From NCBI GenBank assembly GCA_031266775.1, contig JAISAQ010000053.1, positions 1 through 64,000 on the forward strand: a stretch of DNA of 64,000 nucleotides. The letters run 5' to 3'. The stretch comes from Treponema sp. (GTDB taxonomy: Bacteria; Spirochaetota; Spirochaetia; Treponematales; Breznakiellaceae). Positions 18,899-25,856 of this stretch are shown here, piece after piece. The notes under the pieces are model-generated. The model saw only the letters and a program-made list of their open reading frames with translations. It was not told the origin of the DNA and made no database searches. Numbering within the stretch: the stretch's first letter is position 1; each line of letters begins with the position of its first letter. A program made the position numbers and the translations under genes.

Positions 18899-19408
18899 TT
18901 AATCCGGAAAAGGGTCCTTGAATTTTCTGGCGCCCAGGGTGTTGTCAAGATGGCAAAGCAGCCCGGAATGATCCCCTGCCAATTTTACCCTGGCGGCGAT
19001 TTCTTCCGCGCTTGCCTCTTCCTCAACCTGCTCGTTTACATACCACAAAATGAAATTGTATGTCGCGTGATCTTTTTCCTCCAGGGCAAGATCCGCTATT
19101 TTGTTTATAAGGCCGGTTACAAGTTTTTCGTGGGCGACAACCATGTCAAACAATTCCGCTATACTCCCCCAGGAAGCCTGCGGCGCTTTTATTTCGGCGA
19201 AAACGGGAACGGCCCCCCTTTCCAGAAGATGTTTTACAATATGGGTTCCGTGCGCCTGTTCTTCCCTGGTCTGTACATACAGCCAGTTGGCGATTCCCTT
19301 GAATTCCGCGTTGTCTGCATAGGCCGCCATTGCGAGGTAGAGATATGCGGAATAAAGTTCCGCGTTCACCTGATCACTCAGGGCCTTGACCATTTTTTCC
19401 GATATCAT
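18899..19408 (-). CDS. ftnA: Bacterial non-haem ferritin
   Basis: A 169-aa four-helix-bundle ferritin that stores iron by oxidising Fe(II) at a diiron centre. Ligand positions are visible: Glu in NAELYSAYLYLAM, REEQAHGTHI (Glu and His), and EQVEEEASAEE late in the protein. I start it at ATG 19408, preceded by GGAGG at 7 bases; the frame upstream to 19510 runs through the promoter. It is monocistronic with a strong promoter (19483-19510). No Fur box is obvious. Confidence 0.93.
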   Translation of the reverse strand: MISEKMVKALSDQVNAELYSAYLYLAMAAYADNAEFKGIANWLYVQTREEQAHGTHIVKHLLERGAVPVFAEIKAPQASWGSIAELFDMVVAHEKLVTGLINKIADLALEEKDHATYNFILWYVNEQVEEEASAEEIAARVKLAGDHSGLLCHLDNTLGARKFKDPFPD

Positions 19409-19482
19409 ATTTTTTCCTCCGGTTTCAGGAACAGGGACGCCCGGCAGATCCAGATTCCGGACACCAGACAGTTCCTGTTTTA

Positions 19483-19510
19483 AATATAATGCGGCGGACA
19501 GATTTGTCAA
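19483..19510 (-). promoter_or_regulatory. Sigma70 promoter of ftnA
   Basis: On the minus strand, TTGACA (19505-19510) and TATATT (19483-19488) are 16 bases apart. The expected start of transcription leaves a leader of about 65 bases with the ribosome-binding site near its end. Confidence 0.7.
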
Positions 19511-19557
19511 GAAAACCCGCGCCGGAGAAATTCTTCAAATCCTGGGGGCCGCCGGCG

Positions 19558-19586
19558 TTGACAATCCAAACGGAAAATTCTATAAT
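19558..19586 (+). promoter_or_regulatory. Perfect-consensus sigma70 promoter, probably leaderless
   Basis: TTGACA at 19558-19563, 17 bases, TATAAT at 19581-19586. The ATG of the 550-aa gene begins only 14 bases after the -10, with no Shine-Dalgarno between, so transcription would start about 6-8 bases before the ATG. Confidence 0.8.
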
Positions 19587-19600
19587 TATATTATACGCTG

Positions 19601-21253
19601 ATGGCTCAGGATAATGTGTTTCAGGGAGATATGGACCCCGAGATTGCCGCTTTACTCGGGACAGCCGTGAAGAAAGAGGGAGCCACGGCCGAAGCGCCCC
19701 CCAATTTCAACAGTATATTTGACGAAAATATTCTGCCTGCCGAAAGCGGCGAAGCGCCCGGCGTGGATCTTTCGGCGGACGGTTTCCCGGAAATTACCAA
19801 ACGTTTTGAACCGGTTCCCCATACTTTTTTTAACGATCCCAATTACTATAAAGCGGCCCTTTCGGGGGAAGGGGATATAGCCCAGCGGGTCCATGGCCTC
19901 CTGCAAAAGTACCTTAACGCCAAGGACCCCAAGGACCGGAGTGTGTACCGTCAGCAGTTTATTACCGCCTACTGGGAATTTCTTCTGGGCGTCGCCAAAA
20001 AGGCCCCGGGGCGCATTGCCGAGCCAAAAAAATTCCTGCTTCGTTTCGGCCTGCTTCATCCTACTTTTGTGGACGCGGAAATCCGGGGCTTTTTTGCGAA
20101 AATAGTTGTTGATAACGAGCTGAATCAGCCCATTTATTATCTTGACGAATGGTTTAAGGCCGTAGGAACCGGCGTGGTGCGGAATTCAACTACCGATGAA
20201 GTCAGGGTGGCAAAGAACAACAGCCAGCTGCGGTTGCAGCAGCTTCTGGAAAAAGCCACGGGCAAGCTGGACGGCTCCAAGGTGCTGCTGAGGGCAAAAG
20301 AAGAAGAACGGCAGAATCTGGAAAAAGCCCTGCAGGAGCGGGTCAATATTCTTTATGAGCATTTTCCCCTGGATGGAATTCCCGATATTCAATCCTGCTA
20401 TACCGATACGCAGAAGCGGGTTTTCGGCGAAATTCAGGAGGTGATGAAAAGCCTTCTTAAAACCGATCATGAGCTGGATCTTTTTCTCAAGGATTACTAC
20501 CAGGCCGAAGCGGATGTAAGAACCCTGCGGGATAAAATAGAGGAAGAAGGCGGCGCCGTCGCCGTGGATATACGGGCGGTGGATACGGAATTTGAAACGG
20601 TCCGCCAGATGGCCAAATTGACCATAGGCCGCCAGGGGAACCACTTCCCCTTATTAAGCAGTGAATATTTTCACTGTGGTCCCAATGACGTAGGCTTCCG
20701 TGAAAACATCATTTCCCAGTTTACCCTTATTGAAAGCATAGATCCCGAAGCCTTCTGCCGTTCCTACAAGAACCGGCTTAACCGGATCGTGCCCTATGTG
20801 GTGCTTATTCCCACGTACGGGGAAATGGGAGTATGCTGGGAGCCTTTTGACCGCTTTAACCGGGCCACCAGCCGGGGCCGCATCGTAATACCCATGTACC
20901 CCAAAAATCTGTACGTCGCCGTTCTTTCCGCAGTGGCCGACCTCCGCTGGCAGGTTGCCAAGGAAAAGGCGTCATACTACTGGATGGAAGAAGGCCTTAC
21001 CGGCAATTACTACCAGTGGTTTTCCGCCCGCAAGCTCAAGGGCGACGTAAAGGAATATTTCATACAGGATTACATCATCTGGATGACCAAGGAAGCCGAC
21101 GCCATACAGAAGCTTGACAAGGAAGTCCGGGGCATCTTCTGGCGTCACATACCCTTTTCCAAGGCCGTCAAAGACAAACTCAAAAACCGCAGCTATGTTT
21201 ATCAGGAACTGTACCAGCGCGATGTAAACAGGTCGCTTTCCGACGGATATTGA
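19601..21253 (+). CDS. Conserved-looking 550-aa soluble protein of unknown function
   Basis: A 550-aa protein, rich in charged residues, without signal peptide or membrane segment. The first 80 residues look disordered (acidic and proline-rich). A helical region follows, with a likely coiled-coil stretch at about 200-320. The C-terminal third is aromatic and ends in basic residues. I recognise no catalytic motif and would only call it a spirochaete-type hypothetical. The start is ATG 19601; an alternative ATG at 19631 follows AGGGAG at a spacing that is too short. The perfect promoter suggests high expression. Confidence 0.75.
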   Translation: MAQDNVFQGDMDPEIAALLGTAVKKEGATAEAPPNFNSIFDENILPAESGEAPGVDLSADGFPEITKRFEPVPHTFFNDPNYYKAALSGEGDIAQRVHGLLQKYLNAKDPKDRSVYRQQFITAYWEFLLGVAKKAPGRIAEPKKFLLRFGLLHPTFVDAEIRGFFAKIVVDNELNQPIYYLDEWFKAVGTGVVRNSTTDEVRVAKNNSQLRLQQLLEKATGKLDGSKVLLRAKEEERQNLEKALQERVNILYEHFPLDGIPDIQSCYTDTQKRVFGEIQEVMKSLLKTDHELDLFLKDYYQAEADVRTLRDKIEEEGGAVAVDIRAVDTEFETVRQMAKLTIGRQGNHFPLLSSEYFHCGPNDVGFRENIISQFTLIESIDPEAFCRSYKNRLNRIVPYVVLIPTYGEMGVCWEPFDRFNRATSRGRIVIPMYPKNLYVAVLSAVADLRWQVAKEKASYYWMEEGLTGNYYQWFSARKLKGDVKEYFIQDYIIWMTKEADAIQKLDKEVRGIFWRHIPFSKAVKDKLKNRSYVYQELYQRDVNRSLSDGY

Positions 21254-21262
21254 CAGGAAGAG

Positions 21263-21350
21263 GCCCGCGCCCAAAAACCCGCCCCGGGCGGCAGGCTTCC
21301 AGGCGGCGGCTCACAGCCTTTTCCGGGGCCGTTAAAACGGCTGCGCGGGC
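21263..21350. terminator. G+C-rich structured region between convergent genes
   Basis: GCCCGCGC at 21263-21270 can pair with GCGCGGGC at 21343-21350, enclosing smaller stems such as CCG/CGG around TTAAAA. It lies between the stop codons of two convergent genes and probably acts as a bidirectional terminator. There is no T-run. Confidence 0.4.
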
Positions 21351-21363
21351 TGGACGGCGGAAG

Positions 21364-23520
21364 TTATTTCACTTGATATGTTACCAAACTGTGATAAGGC
21401 CCCCGGACGCCATTGGCTGTTCCGATGCTGAGTTCCCGTACGCCTGAAGGAATTTCCGTCTCAATATAAAAATAACCGTCATCGCCTTTTGTTAAGGGGA
21501 TGAAATTTTTGTTGTACATGAGAACAATGCCATTGGTATTTTCCGCCTTCACCTTAAAGGTATAGGTTTTATTTTTTTCAAGCGGCATTTCAAGAGGGCT
21601 GAGGATTGTAAAATTATCATTGAAATTTGCATATTGCACAGGATAACGGATGTTACTGCCCTCATCGGCTATTATGCCGAATTCGGCGCAGAATTTACCG
21701 CTGCGCGCGTTTCGTTTTTTTGGAAAATACCGTAGCAAATATTTACCGGATTCCGGGAATGAAAGATAGGCGCGGTAAACCTCCCCTTCTTTTTGAACAA
21801 AGACGTTATTGGAAAATTTTGTTTTTCCGTCTTCGCTGTAAAGTTCAAAATCAGGGATAAATTCCTCATTCACCTTAAATTCAAACTGCACTTCTCCTTT
21901 TTCGGCGCCACTTAATTTGGGCAGTATTTCTTTTTCTTCGGGGATGGTGTCAAAATATTTCGGCCGGCACAGGGGAAGGCGGGAAAAATCGGATGCTGAA
22001 AACGGGTTTTCAAGAAGCTGCTGACGGGGATTATCCGGAAAATGAGTATAAACAAAGTATTCCGGTTTAAGGAACAGATAATCTGTAGTATAGTCCGCCT
22101 GATAACTGCTGCCCCTTAAATGACCCGAATCCCATGTACAATCGATGAGATAGCATGCGTCATTTATTTTTACAATATTCCATGCGTGGTTTGAATCGGA
22201 AGGGGTATCATTAATAAACGGGGAAAAGCCGACACCCCGCGCATAACCATGAACCTTCTCACTTTCTATTCCGAGTTCTTCGCAGAATCTTTGAAAAGCA
22301 TTTGCGTAACCTTCACATACCCCGAGCCTGTTTTTTAACACGCTTGCGTAATCCTGCGGGACATACTTGTCTGAAAGAAAAGACGCCGCATCGTAACGGA
22401 CAGTCAGGGCGACAAGATCATGAATTTTTTTTACTGTATCAAACTGGTTTTTTGAATTTTCCGATATATATGCGGAGGCTTGTCTAACAAATTCATCAGG
22501 ATCTTTTGTGCGGAGGGATTCAATATTCCGCGGCAGACTTCTTATCCGTTGATCGGCTGTATCGGTCCGCCAGGAATAGGCTTCATCATGGGACAGGGGC
22601 CTTGTATATTCCATTAGTTGTCTATTGGGAGCGGACCGGCGGACAGTAAATGCCGAAGATGTCATCGTATTTTGTCTGCCGTCCGCATTCGTCATGGCGG
22701 ACTCTTTGCCGGTGGAAGCGCTGGTATAATTTTTGGCGTAATTTATGACGCATATACTTCCATATTGCGGATGAGATCCTTCCGCCGTCCCCGTCTGATT
22801 ATAGTCCCGTTTCATGATGTTTTGCCGGTGTCCCCTTGAGGGAACTCCGTCATCAATCAACAGGTCAACAATGATGTCCCTTCCGCCGTAAGAACCGTAT
22901 GCTATATTTTCACCGATGTACGATCCTGTCCCATACCGTGACACCCGGGAAGCAGGGGTACTGTGGTCACTTCCGCTGTGTCCCGTCTGTCCGGTTTTGC
23001 TCTGATCGGCTGCATGATCCTTTGCCGCAAGGGATAAACCGTTTTCAGGATACAAAAGCGGCGCCGGTTGCATTTTTATCAGTGCGTTATAACAGCCCTC
23101 AACGGCCTTTTTTCCTTCTTTTGTTTGAATAGCAACTTCACCCGGCGCCGAATAGAGATTTTCGTCAAAGTACTGGAGCCGGCCTTTTATATACAATTCG
23201 GCGTATTTTTTAGGATCGCTCCTTACCTTGTTCATTTCCAGTATTACGTCTTTTTCGACAAGAGAAAGATATTCGGTGTCTCTGGCGGTATCCAGTTTAT
23301 CAATGTCCCAATTGGCGGCGTCAGGATCAGCTCTTCTGTTTTGATTGTTTCGTGCTGACGATAAAGGAGTTCCACTATTACCGCCACTACTTGTATTATT
23401 GCCAGTGGTTCCTGATGATGAGTTTCCAATTGAGTCAAGAATACTCTGTAAACTTTCACATGAAAAAACTAAAATGCTTATTCCCAATACAAAAATGCAA
23501 AATAATGATTTTTGCCCCAT
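21364..23520 (-). CDS. Surface lipoprotein with CAP/SCP domain and transglutaminase-like domain
   Basis: A 718-aa exported protein: signal peptide with lipobox FSC at Cys21, a Ser/Gly/Asn-rich linker to about residue 60, then a CAP domain (90-265) with GHSGSDHS, GENIAYG and RGHRQNIM, which keep the CAP histidines. A transglutaminase-like domain (335-465) has the triad Cys402 (GVCEGYANAF), His445 (SNHAWN) and Asp460 (IDCTWD). The C-terminal 200 residues look beta-rich. The combination suggests cell-envelope or extracellular protein processing or crosslinking. AGGAG lies 7 bases before the ATG. It is the last gene of an operon with an HNH protein and a metallopeptidase lipoprotein. Confidence 0.85.
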   Translation of the reverse strand: MGQKSLFCIFVLGISILVFSCESLQSILDSIGNSSSGTTGNNTSSGGNSGTPLSSARNNQNRRADPDAANWDIDKLDTARDTEYLSLVEKDVILEMNKVRSDPKKYAELYIKGRLQYFDENLYSAPGEVAIQTKEGKKAVEGCYNALIKMQPAPLLYPENGLSLAAKDHAADQSKTGQTGHSGSDHSTPASRVSRYGTGSYIGENIAYGSYGGRDIIVDLLIDDGVPSRGHRQNIMKRDYNQTGTAEGSHPQYGSICVINYAKNYTSASTGKESAMTNADGRQNTMTSSAFTVRRSAPNRQLMEYTRPLSHDEAYSWRTDTADQRIRSLPRNIESLRTKDPDEFVRQASAYISENSKNQFDTVKKIHDLVALTVRYDAASFLSDKYVPQDYASVLKNRLGVCEGYANAFQRFCEELGIESEKVHGYARGVGFSPFINDTPSDSNHAWNIVKINDACYLIDCTWDSGHLRGSSYQADYTTDYLFLKPEYFVYTHFPDNPRQQLLENPFSASDFSRLPLCRPKYFDTIPEEKEILPKLSGAEKGEVQFEFKVNEEFIPDFELYSEDGKTKFSNNVFVQKEGEVYRAYLSFPESGKYLLRYFPKKRNARSGKFCAEFGIIADEGSNIRYPVQYANFNDNFTILSPLEMPLEKNKTYTFKVKAENTNGIVLMYNKNFIPLTKGDDGYFYIETEIPSGVRELSIGTANGVRGPYHSLVTYQVK

Positions 23521-23537
23521 ACAAATTCTCCTGTTAT

Positions 23538-23828
23538 TTATCTTCCATGTATTTCATCATGTGTATCATAATGAACTATTCGAAGATTATCAAAAGCATC
23601 TGTGCCACCTTGTTTTTCAGGTAATATATGATGAACATCCCATCCATATTTAGAATTGCGGTCCCCAAAAGCCGCTTTGTAAATAAGACGGTTTTTGTCA
23701 TCACGAGCCTTTGTTGTAGATTTTCCAAAAACGGAATTCCATAATTCCATTGTTTTATCATGGTCCAACATAATAATTCCTCCTGTACGGTTGTCAAATT
23801 CGTTTTGCCAAACTTCATCGGGTGTCAT
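23538..23828 (-). CDS. Small HNH endonuclease-like protein
   Basis: A 96-aa protein when started at ATG 23828, preceded by AGGAG about 10 bases upstream and overlapping the metallopeptidase gene by 14 bases; an in-frame ATG at 23876 lies deeper in that gene. The C-terminal 35 residues form the HNH motif: VHHILPEKQGG, TDAFDNLRIVH, THDEIH. HNH domains cut DNA in restriction enzymes, homing enzymes and toxins. There is no signal peptide, which is odd between two lipoprotein genes. The N-terminal half matches nothing I know. Confidence 0.75.
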   Translation of the reverse strand: MTPDEVWQNEFDNRTGGIIMLDHDKTMELWNSVFGKSTTKARDDKNRLIYKAAFGDRNSKYGWDVHHILPEKQGGTDAFDNLRIVHYDTHDEIHGR

Positions 23829-24939
23829 CTTTAATCGGCTCCTGTCTTGTTTTTGCAAGTATGTCCCTAAGTTCATTAAGCATTGTGCTGTATTGCTCCC
23901 CTTTCATATCGGCGCGGACGGTATTTGCCGCGGTATCATGCAATGGTACGAATGTCTGTACGGAAGAATTTTTATAAAAGGAAAAGACCGTTCCATAGCC
24001 GCGAATGTCTTCCAGCGATGCGTTTATTCCGGCGTTATTCAGTTCAAGAATTAATTCGTTAACGCGCCGCGGTATCTTTTCTTCTACAAGTTCCAAAAAA
24101 TGGTCATGAATATAAAGAAACACATAAATAAAATTTTTATTCCGTATGATTGATCTGTACTGGGCGGGAGCTTTGTCTTTGGTATATAACAAATACCGCA
24201 ATATCCAGTATTTAAACTCATAAAAGGCGCCCGCAGAACTGCCGTCGGTCGCAAGAACGCCTATATACGACTGTGCAATATCCCCGTTCTCAAAACCGCC
24301 CAGATCAGAAAGATACGGGAAACATTCATAGACAGACTTTAATCCGCGGTAATAGGCGTTAAATTCATTCAATAAGCCATAAATTCCATGCTGATTTGCC
24401 GACGGTGCCGCATTCGGGGATACATAGGTCTCCCATCTAAACGTTCTAAGATGCGGCGGAAGAGACCCGGTAATTACTTCGGTTTTTATTAATGACTCGC
24501 CGTGCTGTACCCGTATTATTTTTCCTTCTACAAGATATTGTTCCTGAATATTATTGGAAGCGGAGTTGAAAAAATGCAATGATGTAAATTTATGAACCGT
24601 TTCATGAACGGCTGTGTCTAACGTATTGTAAAAATCTTCTCTTTCATCAGCTCCCCGCGGATGATACCAAAGGAGTATTTGATCTTTTGAAGAATTTCTT
24701 TCCGACTTTGCAACATCATCAAGAATTCTGCTGCTTTCCGGGCTGTATTTTGAAAGGGTTGAATCAATATCATGTATAATCTGCGGATACGTTTTATTTG
24801 TACTGTTTTGAGCGCCGGATGAATGTGCGGTATTAAATGATGCCTTAATCGATGAAACAGCATCGTTTAGATTTGTTCCAAGTGTTTCACATGACAATAA
24901 AAAAACGAGCGTCGATGTTATTACTGCAGATCTAAGCAT
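23815..24939 (-). CDS. Lipoprotein with HExxH zinc metallopeptidase motif
   Basis: A 374-aa exported protein with signal peptide and lipobox LLSC (Cys17). HETVH at 112-116 within a helix is a zinc-metallopeptidase active site, and Glu192 in LLNEFNAYYRGL is a good candidate third ligand, as in gluzincins. The rest is helical with no family I can name. GGAG lies 7 bases before the ATG, inside a 35-codon ORF that shares the transcript. The expressed product would face the periplasm or the outside. Confidence 0.75.
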   Translation of the reverse strand: MLRSAVITSTLVFLLSCETLGTNLNDAVSSIKASFNTAHSSGAQNSTNKTYPQIIHDIDSTLSKYSPESSRILDDVAKSERNSSKDQILLWYHPRGADEREDFYNTLDTAVHETVHKFTSLHFFNSASNNIQEQYLVEGKIIRVQHGESLIKTEVITGSLPPHLRTFRWETYVSPNAAPSANQHGIYGLLNEFNAYYRGLKSVYECFPYLSDLGGFENGDIAQSYIGVLATDGSSAGAFYEFKYWILRYLLYTKDKAPAQYRSIIRNKNFIYVFLYIHDHFLELVEEKIPRRVNELILELNNAGINASLEDIRGYGTVFSFYKNSSVQTFVPLHDTAANTVRADMKGEQYSTMLNELRDILAKTRQEPIKDDTR

Positions 24940-25028
24940 GGCAATTCTCCGATATGGAATCTGCTTTGGGAATACCCGGAAGTTGAAAGATTCAGCAGAA
25001 TCAAACCGAAAAACAACCCTTTACGCAT
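24921..25028 (-). CDS. 35-codon signal-peptide-like ORF upstream of the metallopeptidase gene
   Basis: Behind the strongest Shine-Dalgarno in the region (AAGGAGG, 6 bases before ATG 25028) lies an ORF of 35 codons. It encodes Met-Arg-Lys, a hydrophobic run rich in Leu and Phe, then GYSQSRF, which looks like a signal-peptide cleavage region with almost no mature protein. It ends 19 bases inside the metallopeptidase gene in another frame. It could be a tiny secreted peptide, a translational coupler, or the remnant of a lost secreted protein. Confidence 0.45.
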   Translation of the reverse strand: MRKGLFFGLILLNLSTSGYSQSRFHIGELPCLDLQ

Positions 25029-25102
25029 GATAACCTCCTTCCTAATCCGCGCCGTGATGTCCGTGACACAATAAAACCAGCCAACAGCCAGTTTTTATGT
25101 AT

Positions 25103-25131
25103 ATTATACCTAGTTTATAGCTAATTGTCAA
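25103..25131 (-). promoter_or_regulatory. Perfect-consensus promoter for the lipoprotein/HNH operon
   Basis: On the minus strand, TTGACA (25126-25131), 17 bases, TATAAT (25103-25108). It drives the operon ending at 21364, with a leader of about 70 bases. A dyad (25118-25147) overlaps the -35 and spacer. Confidence 0.8.
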
Positions 25132-25147
25132 TTGTTTTTATTGGCTA
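25118..25147. promoter_or_regulatory. Candidate operator for the XRE regulator
   Basis: TAGCTAAT (25118-25125) and ATTGGCTA (25140-25147) form an inverted repeat matching in 7 of 8 positions, centres about two helical turns apart. It covers the -35 of the leftward operon and lies 13 bases before the XRE start, so one bound repressor could control both directions. This is inferred from position alone. Confidence 0.4.
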
Positions 25148-25160
25148 TTAGCATGAATTT

Positions 25161-25559
25161 ATGGCCCTAAAAGACGTTTTCATTGTAAATCTGAAGAAAA
25201 CCAGAAAAGAACAGCGTATTTCGCAGATGAAGCTGGCTGAAATGTGCAATACCGCCGCAAGCTACATTGGCGAAATTGAAACAGGCCGCAAATTTCCATC
25301 CGTGGAAATGATAGAAAAAATCGCCAAAGCCCTGAATATTGAAGCGTACCGGCTTTTTATGGACAGGAGCGCCGTAAATGAACATAACGAAAAGACCGCC
25401 GCTTATTTCGCAAGTCTGTCATCCGAATCCCGGCAATCTCTGCTGGACTACATTATGAACTCCATAAGCGACGGTCTTTTCAAGACCCTTACTCCAGAAA
25501 ACGAATCTGTACCCGCGCCTCGAAACCGCCCGTTACCAAAGAAAGCCGCCCGCCGTTGA
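25161..25559 (+). CDS. XRE-family transcriptional regulator
   Basis: A 132-aa protein with a Cro/C1-type helix-turn-helix at about 7-62: LKKTRKEQRISQMKLAEM, then TAASYIGEIETGRKFPSVEMIEKIAKAL. A C-terminal tail of about 65 residues is helical then basic and proline-rich. It is divergent from the lipoprotein/HNH operon and likely regulates it. No convincing Shine-Dalgarno precedes ATG 25161. Its last 71 bases overlap a small convergent gene. Confidence 0.85.
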   Translation: MALKDVFIVNLKKTRKEQRISQMKLAEMCNTAASYIGEIETGRKFPSVEMIEKIAKALNIEAYRLFMDRSAVNEHNEKTAAYFASLSSESRQSLLDYIMNSISDGLFKTLTPENESVPAPRNRPLPKKAARR

Positions 25560-25740
25560 GTTTGTTTTTGGATACTGAAAAGCTGATCGTGAATGCTTCT
25601 CCGGTTTTTGGTGTTTTTCTGCCTGTCTCAATCAGACAGTGCAGGGGTAATGAAGAACCGCGAAATTTGTTCCCCGCCGGCAATAAATTCAAATCAATGA
25701 CAAGGTCCTGAATGGAAATACAGTGTTTTATTGGCAACAT
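25489..25740 (-). CDS. Small protein of unknown function, convergent with XRE
   Basis: An 83-aa ORF started at ATG 25740, with GAGGAG 5 bases upstream, better than most genes here. The sequence alternates hydrophobic and polar residues (ISIQDLVIDLNLLP, AFTISFSVSKNKL), like a beta-sandwich. No family recognised. The long overlap with the end of the XRE gene is unusual and lowers confidence, but the ribosome-binding site supports translation. Confidence 0.45.
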   Translation of the reverse strand: MLPIKHCISIQDLVIDLNLLPAGNKFRGSSLPLHCLIETGRKTPKTGEAFTISFSVSKNKLNGGRLSLVTGGFEARVQIRFLE

Positions 25741-25822
25741 ATATTCTCCTCGCGTTTGCCTAAAACAGAGTTGTTTTCCCTTTTTTTGACTATGGCGGGT
25801 CACAGGGATTTGATACATGAGG

Positions 25823-25850
25823 CGGTTCCAACACTTCAATTGTGGAACCG
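25823..25850. repeat. TTCA-loop hairpin after the lspA operon
   Basis: CGGTTCCA and TGGAACCG pair with short extensions around CTTCAA. It sits seven bases beyond the stop of the last gene of the leftward operon and may terminate it, though there is no T-run. Confidence 0.5.
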
Positions 25851-25856
25851 GCTCGC

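Noticed and set aside
24883..24898. parS-like TGTTTCACATGACAAT
   Set aside because: It lies within the signal-peptide codons of the metallopeptidase lipoprotein, where Ser-Cys-Glu-Thr codons happen to give this sequence; only one half matches parS well. A weaker similar match near 23452 has the same cause.
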